Source of the DNA: Apoda limacodes
Lineage: Eukaryota; Arthropoda; Insecta; Lepidoptera; Limacodidae
Length of the DNA: 64,000 bases
NCBI GenBank assembly: GCA_946406115.1
Contig: OX291550.1
Location: 3,586,803-3,650,802, forward strand
Direction: 5' to 3'
The notes beneath the pieces are model-generated. The model saw nothing but the letters and a program-made list of their open reading frames with translations. It did no database searches and had not been told where the DNA came from. Numbering within the stretch: the stretch's first letter is position 1; each line of letters opens with the position of its first letter. This document shows, in pieces, positions 11,920 to 22,380 of the stretch. The position numbers and the translations under genes were made by a program.

Positions 11920-12205
11920 AAGATAAAATAGACACGAGGGAAGGCTATAGCGAAACAACTTTTGCCGGGTAAGATAAAACAGATATAAGGGAAAGGGGCT
12001 ATAGCGAAACTACGTTCGACGGGTAAGAAAAATAGATATGATGGAAAGGGGTTATGGCAAAATAACGTTTGCCGGGTAAGATTATATATAAGGAAAAGTG
12101 GCTATAGCGAAACAACTTTCACCGGGTATGATAAAATAGTTATAAGGGAAAGGAACAATATCGTAACAACGTCCGATGGGTACGATAAAATAGATACATA
12201 GGGTA
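11920..12205 (+). repeat. Diverged minisatellite of about 56 bp, about five copies
   Basis: Copies share 'ataagggaaaggggctatag', 'cgaaacaac' and 'gccgggtaagataaaa'. They differ by 10-25 percent and by small length changes, so the array is older than the 34-bp array at 10.3 kb. Confidence 0.75.
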
Positions 12206-12261
12206 CACTGAAAGTTCTGTGCTCCTAGCCGCTCATTTAAATTTCAAATAGTATGGTTCTT

Positions 12262-12491
12262 TAAACATTAAAAAAATTGGCGGGAAATCGAGTGTCAATT
12301 TGTTTTTTATATCGTTGAAGTTGAAGTTCGTCGTCCGTTAATAAAATGGGATTAACGCGAAAAGATTTCAAGGCGATGATTTTGTATGATTTTAAAAGTT
12401 TACATATATTGTTACATGTTGGAAAGAAAGCAACAGTCTTCCAACTAACGAAATTGAGGCAGGCGAGAAACGTAGGCAAAAAAAATATTGA
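12262..12491 (+). mobile_element. Mariner 5' end (left arm of a composite element)
   Basis: The terminal repeat (tttaaacattaaaaaaattg, then gcgggaaatcgag), a short leader and the first codons of a mariner-type transposase (MGLTRKDFKAMILYDFK) read in the plus direction. About 230 bp of this arm recurs in inverted orientation at 13955-14185. Homology stops at 12491, exactly where the minus-strand ORF ends. Only the N-terminus is present, so the arm is not functional alone. Confidence 0.7.
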
Positions 12492-13361
12492 TTAAACATC
12501 TAGTGATTCACCAACCTTCGAACATTGACCTGAAACAATATGAACAAGCTTGCGAGGTTTAATAGGGGTTTTCTGAAAAAAATGTCGTTTTGAATTAGAT
12601 TCATTTTTAGTTCCCAAAAAGTGTGTGCTTTCAGCATCATGTTTCCTAAAAAGTCTTAATTTATATCTTTGTACATTATAACAATTTTCATTCTTTCGTC
12701 TATGTTTTTTTAAATACTTGTTCATTTTAGGTATATTCTTAACTGAAGTCACAATGCCTCTATTTTTTGACAAAAATAGTTTTCCAGAGTTTTTCATATA
12801 ATGATTCGATAAATCTTTCTTGTCGTAATATTGAAAAACTGAATTTCTTTTACCATATATGTTAGACTTTATCTTCTTTATAATTACATTTATATTATTC
12901 TTATACTTAAATGTAGAATGACATTGTTGGCTTTCCTTTGACTTAAATGCTTTCATAACATTTAAACTAGTTGGTTCAAAATATTTCGAAAAAGCAGCAT
13001 CATTTTGTCGGAATTCAAAATAGGGATATCGGAGCTCGTCACTGTTTTGTTGATTATATGAGCAATTTGGATCTGAAAATTGATAGAGGGTTGGTTCGTC
13101 TTCTGTATTTTTTAAGTTAGGTGGTGCTTTCGTGTATTTGACATATGGAAAACATGGCTCACATCCAGTTATACTGAGGCGTGAAGTTTCTTCTTTATAG
13201 TCTTTATGTTCAATGTTTTTGTTTGTGACATTATTTTTCGTATAAATAGTTTGTGCTACATTTTCAGTCTTTGCACGATCGAAAAAATTGATACTGTCAC
13301 TGGCTTCTGTTGTGTTATTAGTAGAACAGCTTCTTACATTTTTAAAAAAAAAAAATATCCT
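12492..13361 (-). CDS. Lys/Asn-rich ORF trapped between mariner ends
   Basis: The minus strand is open for 289 codons from a TAA at 13362-13364 to the terminal TAA at 12492-12494. The first ATG is internal (12954-12956). The N-terminal segment is Asn/Thr-rich with a CxxC (GCEPCFPYVKY) and aromatic stretches (SDELRYPYFEF). The C-terminal half is very basic (KYLKKHRRKNENC). I recognise no domain. Composition resembles the ORFs at 26, 30 and 41 kb. The 5' end has been replaced by mariner sequence, so this is probably the terminal exon of a displaced or captured gene. A truncated, nearly identical copy is at 14772-15393. Whether it is expressed cannot be judged. Confidence 0.5.
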   Translation of the reverse strand, partial: RIFFFFKNVRSCSTNNTTEASDSINFFDRAKTENVAQTIYTKNNVTNKNIEHKDYKEETSRLSITGCEPCFPYVKYTKAPPNLKNTEDEPTLYQFSDPNCSYNQQNSDELRYPYFEFRQNDAAFSKYFEPTSLNVMKAFKSKESQQCHSTFKYKNNINVIIKKIKSNIYGKRNSVFQYYDKKDLSNHYMKNSGKLFLSKNRGIVTSVKNIPKMNKYLKKHRRKNENCYNVQRYKLRLFRKHDAESTHFLGTKNESNSKRHFFQKTPIKPRKLVHIVSGQCSKVGESLDV

Positions 13362-14185
13362 TTACAAGCATATTTCCATCATCATTGTTTTGCATGTAAA
13401 GTAATATATTTACTGCTTTTCGAGTATTCTCCATTACAACACTTTTTCATTCGGTCAAATCATTTTTGCATGTTTTTCACATGCTGGTTGAAAGCTATCA
13501 CGGCCTTTGAATCTTTAATTTTTGGGCAAATAAAGAAATCGCATAGTGCCAGGTCTGGACTATGTGCAGGATGGGTCACTATCGCTATACCGTTTTAGAA
13601 ACCTAAACTGACATTGTATTGTTCGCAGTCTACACCGAAGCATTGTAATGGTGCAATAGTATGAGACATATTAGTCGTTCATCCGTAACTTTTTTAAAGA
13701 CACTTGGCAAACAAATAGTGTTGTGCTCATGGGCGTAGCTAGCTTTTGGATTAGAGGGGGGCAGACCTGCTAGAAAATGACATTTTAATATAGTAAACAT
13801 GTTCATTTTGAGCCAATTCCTTCAGGTTATGGTCAACGAGGTATAGGCAGGGGGGGCAGGCCCTCGCTACGGCCATGGGTGTACTAATCAGCATCAACTG
13901 TATTTTGTTCTTTAAGTGGGATCGTGCAGACAGAACTGTCCCGGTAGAATGCAATATTTTTTTGCCTACGTTTCTCGCCTGCCTCAATTTCGTTAGTTGG
14001 AAGACTGTTGCTTTCTTTCCAACATGTAACAATATATATAAACTTTTAAAATCATATAAAATCATCGCCTTGAAATCTTTTCGCGTTAATCCCATTTTAT
14101 TAACGGACGTCGAACTTCAACTTCAACGATATAAAAAACAAACTGATACTCGATTTCCCGCCAATTTTTTTAATGTTTAAAAAAT
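13340..14185 (-). mobile_element. Decayed mariner element (right arm), minus strand
   Basis: Reading the minus strand, the terminal repeat at 14150-14185 precedes MGLTRKDFKAMILYDFK (ATG at 14093-14095). After a deletion, C-terminal transposase motifs follow at 13430-13580: HSPDLALCDFFICPKIK and FDRMKKCCNGEYS. These correspond to the mariner region around the third catalytic acid and the C-terminus. The centre, including the first two catalytic aspartates, is missing. The segment about 13727-13880 looks like a later insertion with ends 'catgggcgtagc' and 'gctacggccatgg'. In-frame stops show it is dead. Confidence 0.7.
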
Positions 14186-14200
14186 ATAATCCTAATTTCT

Positions 14201-14388
14201 AACTATTACAATAGTTGAAAGTTGTATCATAACAATGTTTACAAAATGAGCCTTTGACTGACAGTGTCAAGTTATAGCGATAACCACAGAACACTATTGT
14301 CTATAGGTCACCACAGCGGTATTTGGTAGATGGCGGAGGGGGGGGCGAAATGGACTTGGCGGTGTATCCTTTGTCTACACCCGTAGAC
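14201..14388 (+). repeat. Short dispersed repeat with a G-run
   Basis: The block from 'aactattacaatagttg' through 'gatggcggagggggggg' to 'acccgtagac' is copied in the tandem duplicate (16233-16420) and appears inverted at 18272-18474. It has no coding capacity. It probably is a fragment of a non-autonomous DNA element. Confidence 0.65.
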
Positions 14389-14698
14389 TTTTCAGCCACT
14401 TCATCTCCTTAGGGGCTGAATTTCAGAAACTAAGAAATATGTATGTCATTAAATGTGTTAAAGAGACTCAATTATAAGTTTCAAGCAAATTGGATTAAAA
14501 CAAAATTGGTTCCCATTAAAATTTTGTCACCATGAATTTTAAGAACACGCCAAAATAAGTGTTTTGATTTATATTGAAGTGTTGATACGAAGTTTCTTGT
14601 AAATTATACTATAATAATAATGGCATACAAATTTTGCCTCGTCTTAGCGGTTAAATAAAAAAAAACACCTAAAAAATTCTTTGCTTAAACTTGGCAGA

Positions 14699-14801
14699 TG
14701 TCCATACTAAGTTTCAAGTTGGACATCAACAACATACATTGCTATGCAGATGACAGTACTGGAGACGCTTATTACACGGGCCGTGCAAGCATCCCACGTT
14801 C
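14699..14801 (+). mobile_element. Jockey/CR1-group LINE fragment cut by the duplication junction
   Basis: It encodes the reverse-transcriptase stretch around the YADD motif (NNIHCYADDSTGDAYYTG) and stops abruptly at 14801. The same sequence continues intact in the second copy at 16730. Confidence 0.85.
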
Positions 14802-15393
14802 CAAAAATAGTTTTCCAGAGTTTTTCATATAATGATTCGATAAATCTTTCTTGTCGTAATATTGAAAAACTGAATTTCTTTTACCATATATGTTAGACTT
14901 TATCTTCTTTATAATTACATTTATATTATTCTTATACTTAAATGTAGAATGACATTGTTGGCTTTCCTTTGACTTAAATGCTTTCATAACATTTAAACTA
15001 GTTGGTTCAAAATATTTCGAAAAAGCAGCATCATTTTGTCGGAATTCAAAATAGGGATATCGGAGCTCGTCACTGTTTTGTTGATTATATGAGCAATTTG
15101 GATCTGAAAATTGATAGAGGGTTGGTTCGTCTTCTGTATTTTTTAAGTTAGGTGGTGCTTTCGTGTATTTGACATATGGAAAACATGGCTTACATCCAGT
15201 TATACTGAGGCGTGAAGTTTCTTCTTTATAGTCTTTATGTTCAATGTTTTTGTTTGTGACATTATTTTTCGTATAAATAGTTTGTGCTACATTTTCAGTC
15301 TTTGCACGATCGAAAAAATTGATACTGTCACTGGCTTCTGTTGTGTTATTAGTAGAACAGCTTCTTACATTTTTTAAAAAAAAAAATATCCTT
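14772..15393 (-). pseudogene. Truncated second copy of the Lys/Asn-rich ORF
   Basis: This is nearly identical to the ORF at 12492-13361 from its 5' boundary down to KNSGKLFL. At 14801 it then runs into antisense LINE sequence and stops at 14772, losing about 93 C-terminal residues. The truncation is a direct product of the duplication junction. Confidence 0.75.
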
Positions 15394-16833
15394 TACAAGC
15401 ATATTTCCATCATCATTGTTTTGCATGTAAAGTAATATATTTACTGCTTTTCGAGTATTCTCCATTACAACACTTTTTCATTCGGTCAAATCATTTTTGC
15501 ATGTTTTTCACATGCTGGTTGAAAGCTATCACGGCCTTTGAATCTTTAATTTTTGGGCAAATAAAGAAATCGCATAGTGCCAGGTCTGGACTATGTGCAG
15601 GATGGGTCACTATCGCTATACCGTTTTAGAAACCTAAACTGACATTGTATTGTTCGCAGTCTACACCGAAGCATTGTAATGGTGCAATAGTATGAGACAT
15701 ATTAGTCGTTTATCCGTAACTTTTTTAAAGACACTTGGCAAACAAATAGTGTTGTGCTCATGGGCGTAGCTAGCTTTTGGATTAGGGGGGGGGCAGACCT
15801 GCTAGAAAATGACATTTTAATATAGTAAACATGTTCATTTTGAGCCAATTCCTTCAGGTTATGGTCAACGAGGTACAGGCAGGGGGGGCAGGCCCTCGCT
15901 ACGGCCATGGGTGTACTAATCAGCATCAACTGCATTTTGTTCTTTAAGTGGGATCGTGCAGACAGAACTGTCCCGGTAGAATGCAATATTTTTTTGCCTA
16001 CGTTTCTCGCCTGCCTCAATTTCGTTAGTTGGAAGACTGTTGCTTTCTTTCCAACATGTAACAATATATATAAACTTTTAAAATCATATAAAATCATCGC
16101 CTTGAAATCTTTTCGCGTTAATCCCATTTTATTAACGGACGTCGAACTTCAACTTCAACGATATAAAAAACAAACTGATACTCGATTTCCCGCCAATTTT
16201 TTTAATGTTTAAAAAATATAATCCTAATTTCTAACTATTACAATAGTTGAAAGTTGTATCATAACAATGTTTACAAAATGAGCCTTTGACTGACAGTGTC
16301 AAGTTATAGCGATAACCACAGAACACTATTGTCTATAGGTCACCACAGCGGTATTTGGTAGATGGCGGAGGGGGGGGCGAAATGGACTTGGCGGTGTATC
16401 CTTTGTCTACACCCGTAGACTTTTCAGCCACTTCATCTCCTTAGGGGCTGAATTTCAGAAACTAAGAAATATGTATGTCATTAAATGTGTTAAAGAGACT
16501 CAATTATAAGTTTCAAGCAAATTGGATTAAAACAAAATTGGTTCCCATTAAAATTTTGTCACCATGAATTTTAAGAACACGCCAAAATAAGTGTTTTGAT
16601 TTATATTGAAGTGTTGATACGAAGTTTCTTGTAAATTATACTATAATAATAATGGCATACAAATTTTGCCTCGTCTTAGCGGTTAAATAAAAAAAAACAC
16701 CTAAAAAATTCTTTGCTTAAACTTGGCAGATGTCCATACTAAGTTTCAAGTTGGACATCAACAACATACATTGCTATGCAGATGACAGTACTGGAGACGC
16801 TTATTACACGGGCCGTGCAAGCATCCCACGTTC
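14802..16833. repeat. Tandem duplication, copy B (2.03 kb)
   Basis: Partner of copy A. The few differences include C to T at about 15190 and single-base changes near 15709, 15876 and 15931. Beyond 16833 only copy B continues into the LINE, which places the unduplicated flank on the right. Confidence 0.93.
15372..16217 (-). mobile_element. Decayed mariner, duplicate of the 13340-14185 element
   Basis: It has the same layout as the copy-A mariner: terminal repeat, N-terminal start (ATG near 16125-16127) and C-terminal motifs at about 15460-15610, with the catalytic centre deleted. It arose by the tandem duplication and not by transposition, because its flanks are duplicated too. Confidence 0.7.
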
Positions 16834-17652
16834 CGTTGTGGAGGAAAAGCGTGAAGAACTTGTGTCTCAAATCGAGATCGGTCTGTCCAAGGTCTCTGAC
16901 TGGGGGCGGGAAAACTTGGTCCGATTCAACCCTTTAAAGACACAAGTCTGCGCGTTCACCGTTGACATCTCCAGCGATGTTCATTTCCAAAATCATTTGC
17001 TAGACAAGGTAAAGCTGGCGTCCAAAAAACTTGGTGTACTCAACAGAGCGAAGCAGCACTTCACGTCGGGGCAAAGGTTGCTACTTTACAAGTCGCAAGT
17101 CCGGCCCCATATGGAGTACTGCTGCCATCTCTGGGCGGGTGCACCCGGATACCAGCTTGGCCCTTTTGACTCGGTTCAACGACGGGCTGTGAGAATTGTC
17201 GACGATCCCAAACTCACTTGCGGTATCGAGCCCTTAAGTCTGAGGAGAGACTTTGCCTCCCTGTGTGTGTTCTACCGCTTGTACAATGGATTGTGTTCTG
17301 AGGAATTGTTCGAAATGATGCCCACGGCTACTTTCTACCATCGCACCGCTCGCCATCGACAGGGAATTCATTCTCACACTTTGGAACCAAAATGGTCGCG
17401 TACAGTGCGGTTTCAGAGAAACTTCCTCCCGCGAACCCTTGGGTTACGGAATGAGCTCCCTGCCAAGGTTTTCTCTAAGGACTACAGTATGGGGTTCTTC
17501 AAAGAAGAGGTTATTAGATTTCTGAAGGGTCGGCAACGCGCGAGTGATGCCCCTAGTGTTGCAAGCGTCCATAGGCTACGGTGACCGCTTACCATCAGGC
17601 GGACCGTAGGCTTGTTTGCCACCTTAGTGGTATAAAAAAAAAAAAAAAAATT
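16730..17652 (+). mobile_element. 5'-truncated jockey/CR1-group non-LTR retrotransposon
   Basis: A 284-codon frame (16730-17584) starts inside the reverse-transcriptase domain at the catalytic CYADD box and continues through the thumb (SKKLGVLNRAKQHFTSGQRL, RPHMEYCCHLWAGAP) to the family C-terminus GRQRASDAPSVASVHRLR. The 3' UTR ('accatcaggcggaccgtagg', then 'gcttgtttgccacc') and an A-run follow, as in abundant lepidopteran LINEs. Endonuclease, ORF1 and the N-terminal RT are absent. An in-frame deletion has removed residues between the Asn-Pro-x-Lys-Thr motif and 'DISSDV'. The element is dead but little mutated. Confidence 0.88.
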
Positions 17653-18271
17653 GAGCAAATATTTTGTCTCATACTGCTGCTGAATTAAAAAAAAAACATG
17701 CACTTAATTGGGTTCATAAGCTAGCAAGAGCTGATACCTAGTTTAATTATTTTTCCCGAACAAACTTTGCCACCCCTTTTTACAAAATACTTTCGAAAAA
17801 AAATCTTTGAATTTCGAAAAATACTGAAACACGTCATTCTTTATTTACTAACAAAAGTGTTTTTATTTACTAAAATTGCCGGATTCCCATACAAAGTTTC
17901 ATTCCATATTTCCAATAACAGTGAACTATATCATTCTTGGGTTTTACTTAAAAGGTTAAATACCAAGTTTTATGGATCTGACTTAAACATGACGGTATTT
18001 CATATAAACTTCCAACCCCAATTTTGCCCCCTTAGAAGTCGAATTCCGCAAAATCCGTACTTAAACGATAAATCCTGTATATAACAAACTCATTCTCCAA
18101 ATTTCTATCCTTAGCTTAATCTTATTTCTATTTTGGCTAGACGGTGATGAGTCAGTCAGGACCACAGACCTAGGATTTTGTCAGGACGTTGCCTTTTATA
18201 TATGCGTGTATAGATTTCCGAGTCCGTGAATTTAACAGTAATTAATTGAATTTAATTTTACATTCATTAAC
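17653..18271. other. Intergenic, decayed repeat DNA
   Basis: The segment around 17880-18030 ('catacaaagtttcattccat', 'cttccaaccccaattttgcc') resembles a dispersed lepidopteran repeat. I find no gene. Confidence 0.4.
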
Positions 18272-18474
18272 AGTCTACCCGTAGACAAAGGATACACCGC
18301 CAAGTCCATTTCGCCCCCCCTCCGCCATCTACAAAACACTGTGGTGACCTATAGACATTAGTGTTCTGTGGTTATCGCTATAACTTGACACTACAGTAAA
18401 TAAGCTGTCAGTTTCACTCAAAGGCTCATTTTGTAAACATTGTTATGAAACAACTTTCAACTATTGTAATAGTT
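18272..18474 (-). repeat. Inverted copy of the G-run repeat
   Basis: This is the reverse complement of 14201-14388 and 16233-16420, with an extra stretch of about 20 bp ('ataagctgtcagtttcactc') and some substitutions. It is therefore an independent, older insertion. Confidence 0.7.
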
Positions 18475-18729
18475 CGCCTCACGTTGTGATGTGAGCGAAA
18501 TAAATGATTTCCAACTTAAAATGTTATTTTATATTGGGCCTGTTTATCAAATTGTAACTTAAAATATTTTTTACTAATCTTGCTATTAGAACTAAACTAT
18601 TTATTTACATTTAAAATGTAAGTATTGTTATGTAATCAAGTATATTGTTTGGATCATTAGTAACATCTATTTAGATTCAATAAATATTCACACTTCAGAT
18701 AATTTGTTGTGGCTCTCGATACGAATCGT

Positions 18730-19185
18730 CTCGCTAGAAGACTTGTCGAATTTTAGCCGCCAGAACAGGCTGAGTTTCGGAAATGCTTCAGTACCGTAGA
18801 CTACAATTATACTGGACGACAGATTTTACAAACAATTCAAGAGTATGATCAGCTGCTGTGTATGACGTTTGTGAACTGCGAAAAGCTTTGTCTTCATAGA
18901 AACCTGGGCCGTGCTAGTCGGTACTAGATTCTCTGCAGCGATGTCGTATAGACTGGCGATATATTAAGGTGCTGCGATGTCTTTACAACGCTGCTACGAT
19001 GTTCGTCCAGTTTCAAGACCACCAGGCAAATGCCATGTCGTTGCGTAGAGGGGTAAAACGTCATATCCCAAAAAACCGTTCAACAACGCGCTAGAAGATG
19101 TCTTCAAAACCTTGGACTGGGCTGGGAGGGGTATAAATGTAAACTGTGAATATATCGCAGATCTTAGGTTAGGAGTCACTGGAAG
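18730..19185 (+). pseudogene. RTE-clade LINE reverse transcriptase, 5' piece
   Basis: Decayed frames give FRKCFSTVDYNYTGRQILQ and, after frameshifts, NNALEDVFKTLDWAGRGI followed by an eroded 'LRFADD' region (YIADLRLGV). These are signatures of the endonuclease-reverse transcriptase of RTE LINEs in Lepidoptera. The continuation of the same protein lies 5.6 kb away at 24817-25150 beyond inserted elements. Several stops and frameshifts are present. Confidence 0.75.
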
Positions 19186-19260
19186 TTAAAAAATTGGAAG
19201 AATAGTATTCAAAAAATAGTTTTTTGTAACTTTGACGATTCAAAAGTGTTTGTAAAAACC
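19186..19260 (+). repeat. Short LINE/SINE 3'-tail inserted in the RTE LINE (left half)
   Basis: These roughly 75 bp, together with 24791-24816 ('aaacctaatttgaatataaa', 'tttgactttgactttg'), make one common lepidopteran retroposon tail ending in gactttgactt. The halves are separated by the LTR element. Confidence 0.55.
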
Positions 19261-19828
19261 TGTGCGCGGAGTCGGGCGTCAATTCAATTGTTTCCGCGCA
19301 GATAGGATGCGGAGAGAGAGGTGCAGCGGTTGCTGTAGCGGATGGCGGTTGGATGTGTCGGTTCTGTTTCGGAGATAGGTCTTGATGATGGAGCTAACAC
19401 ACCAGTAAATAATACAGCGGATAGCGGTATCGGTATTTAATATTTGGAAGTAAGCGGATTGTCTTTATTATAATTTTATATGGTCTGTATTATAATAACA
19501 CACGCGGTGTCGCGGTGCGTCTTCGGCAAGCGGGGCGGGGGGCGCTTCAGTGCGCGCGGTGCGTTCGTGACGGCTAGCTTGGTACAACTGTCTGTCGATG
19601 CAGCGGGCGGCTTGCAAGGCGCTGGCGGCCTTGGGTACCTTTCCATCGTAGGTGTCGGTGTCGGTATGGTCACGTAGTCTTGTACATTGGGTCCCGTAGA
19701 ATTATGTCAGTTATATATAACGTACGGTCGGTAGTCGGGTGTAGGGAATTTATTTATTTATAATATAGGTATAAAGGAAAATAAGAAAATATATGCGAGC
19801 AAATTCGAGGGGCGAATTTTAGCGAACA
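19261..19828 (-). repeat. BEL/Pao 3' LTR
   Basis: Starts tgtgcgcggagtcgg and ends ttagcgaaca on the plus strand. It is the same length as the partner LTR, and I noticed only two differences, near the start. The minus strand carries an ATATAAAA box and an AATAAA close together, in keeping with minus-strand transcription. Confidence 0.92.
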
Positions 19829-20021
19829 TAACTCGCGGCGGCCGGAAAGGGATCAAAACTATGGTTTGATCGGGAATAAACAGTGGATCCTTCGGAGGGT
19901 CAATTTAATACACACAAAAAATTTGTTTACAAATGTTGAAGCGGTAGCCTTGTTTAGACGCCTTAATTTTATATAAACGTTGATAAACCAAACACAAAGG
20001 GTTTATCAAACAGAGTAAGAC

Positions 20022-20130
20022 ATGTCTGATCTCCAAGAACAGACATCGGCACAACCCGGATATGGAGTTGAAGAGGCGGCTAGCATCTCAACAAAGGTCG
20101 CGGTGATAAGAAACTCTTATCGAAGGAGCG
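20022..20130 (+). other. Possible exon on the opposite strand inside the BEL element
   Basis: An ATG at 20022 opens 36 codons (MSDLQEQTSAQPGYGVEEAA then SISTKVAVIRNSYRRS) ending at a consensus donor G|gtatgt at 20131. The composition is coding-like and unlike its surroundings. It could be the gag start of a different LTR element nested here, a captured exon, or chance. Confidence 0.25.
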
Positions 20131-21459
20131 GTATGTGCTTTAAATTGCACTATATGTTTACGGAACCCTACGGCTAGTACATTTTCAAGTGCAATGTTTA
20201 CTTAAATAAAACTTATAGTTAGTACGAAATCGACGGCGGCTTAAATTAAATATGAACTATCGGCGGATTACCTACTATGCGTAACGAATAATGAATAAAA
20301 TAGAAAATGGTTTAATAAAATAACCTAAGCTAATTCTGTAGCTTGAACACGGGATAGCAACTTCGTGTGCTACGGGTAATTTCGACGGCGCGCGGTGCGT
20401 ACGGAAGCAATTTGTAATTAGGTAACTTACAGGTAGGAAAAAATAAAAATGTTCGAAAACGAATATTCGAACTTATACTATAGAATGTATGGGTCGAATA
20501 TAATCGGTCGACGGATTGCATAGATAACACGTTAGTGTTTAGTTAAGTAGGTATTAACGTATTAATTGTACGTTCTAATGTCAAGACGTTTCGGAAACTA
20601 ATTTCGAACACAAATAAAACAACCAAGTAAACTGGTCCTTGTGTTTCATACACGGAGCATTAGGACGGACGGTTCTAATAACAAAGTTTTAGTTTTACAA
20701 ATAAAATAATCGACGGAGTAAGTGCGGTCACGCTAATACCTAGTTAGTGTAAGTAAGTACTTATCTATGTAATATATTGTAGGTACTTATCGGTGTACGC
20801 AAAATTACAGTTGCAAATACGGACAGAGTTTAAAAATAAGTTATCCGTTTCGGTGTGATGTGTACCTAAACAAACATATAAGTTACGCGGTGCGAAGTTA
20901 TAAGTAGGTACACTACAATAGATATGACTAAAATATATGTCTGCTTCAACGCATTCCTACATCTTGGAATGTGTGAGAAACGGTTACGGTATAACTACAT
21001 ATAGTTGTTAGTTAGACGGGTGTTTGTTTTTATTTCGGTAAATTAGTTCACAATTTTGTTTACTGATTTAAGTACTAATCGGTACGGTTGATTGATGTCA
21101 TAAATCAAATCAAAAAATAACTTAATCGGAAGGTTTTAATTTAATTAAATAAGATTTTATATCAAAGCGGCAAAGTCGGGGGTTTTACATGTTAATTAAC
21201 GGTTTATGCAAGCGGTTGAGAACGCGAAGTATAACTAGATAGTTTGATGTTTATATGCATCAAATATTAAACAAAAAAATAATAAAAACTTATATTAGAC
21301 AGTAAAAAATAATAATAGATTTTAAATATTATCTGTAAAGACGGAGAGACATGAGCAATGCATGCGAGCGGTTAAAAAACGCGGCTTACAACTACATAAC
21401 TTGATAAAAGATAATGAAAATCAAAAACTTAATCAAAACTAAATTGTGACTTATACCTC
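20131..21459. other. Unrecognised interior of the BEL element
   Basis: About 1.3 kb between the integrase remnant and the 3' LTR with short frames only and many 'cgg' trinucleotides. Integrase C-terminal sequence expected here is absent. Confidence 0.45.
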
Positions 21460-22380
21460 AATTAAATAAAACAAAAAATGTAAATGGAGCGGTGATTGAG
21501 CGGCGCGGGGTAAAGCGGTTGCTGTTCGGGATTAGCCATAGGTGCCAGCAGGCTAGAGTTATTTGCTGAAGGCTTTGATAACGGGACAAGCAGAGGTTTT
21601 CGTATCGGCTCAGGCGGATTAAACTTCCACTGGACGTTACGTTTACGGAACTCGTCATAAAGCACGGCTTCATTGTCCAGTAAGAACTTATTAACTTCGG
21701 TTAAATATTTATTAGCGTTATTTAGTTCCTCGATCGGAACGCATTAAAGCGGGTAGTCCACGGCGACTTACAAAGCGGGTGAAAGCGGCAATAAAAGCGT
21801 CTACGGATAGGCTTGCGACGGCCTCCAAATGCACTGCCTTAATGGCAAGACAAACAAAAAACACATAAATATGCCGTAACGGAGCGAGCGGAGCGGAGTA
21901 AGCGGAGCGGAGTAAGCTTGACTTTACAAGGTAGGGACCTGCAAAGTCGGTCGCGGTACCAGCAAAGACACGTGATACTTGCACGCGATCAATAGGCAAA
22001 TCGCTCATTAGCGGTGGCTGTGAAATAGCACTAAAGCGGTGGCATGTAACACAACGATGCAATACTCTAGACACTTGACGTCGTATAGAAGTGATCCAAA
22101 ATTCCTGTCTTAGGACAGCAATTAAAGCATTAGGTGCGGCATGACAGTGTTGTCTGTGATAGTGTTCGATGAGTAGGTATGTAAACCGGTGCTCCTTAGG
22201 TAAAAGCATCGGGTGTCGGGTATCATAAGACAACAGTGATTGTTTGAGGCGACCTCCTACGCGGATAATGTTATCGGTATCGATAAATAAATCGAGTTTT
22301 TTGTGTAAGTGGTATCTCGGAAACAAAGGCGGTAGATTGTACAAATTTAACAAAAAATTGTTTAGTGGCGCGTGTTTCAT
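21460..22380 (-). pseudogene. BEL/Pao integrase remnant
   Basis: The frame at 21718-22380 gives IIRVGGRLKQSLLSYDTRHP, the HHCC zinc-binding region (HYHRQHCHA ... CVTCHRF), the core with the first catalytic Asp (GTATDFAGPYL) and the second (MRSDRGTK). Reading continues after a shift as YLTEVNKFLLDNEA and VQWKFNPPEP down to about 21460. The third catalytic Glu and the C-terminal domain are missing. Within the core a GC-rich triplication at 21875-21920 adds Ser/Leu/Ala residues. Upstream, at 22390-22480, 'AYVLRFIHNVEP' and 'RLKYLTVNE' match the linker before BEL integrases. Confidence 0.8.

Larger units (their letters stand above)
12771..14801. repeat. Tandem duplication, copy A (2.03 kb)
   Basis: This block is repeated directly as 14802-16833 with an offset of 2031-2032 bp. 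I counted about six substitutions and a few homopolymer length changes. It covers part of the Lys/Asn-rich ORF, the minus-strand mariner, a G-rich repeat and 100 bp of a LINE. The junction at 14801/14802 joins LINE sequence to the middle of the ORF. Confidence 0.93.

Noticed and set aside
13875..14180. 101-codon frame, repeated at 15907-16212
   Set aside because: It is the antisense of the mariner N-terminus; the transposase frame on the minus strand explains it, and the repeat is due to the tandem duplication.
19480..19677. Identical 65-codon frames at 19.5 and 24.4 kb
   Set aside because: They lie inside the two LTRs and are identical only because the LTRs are.
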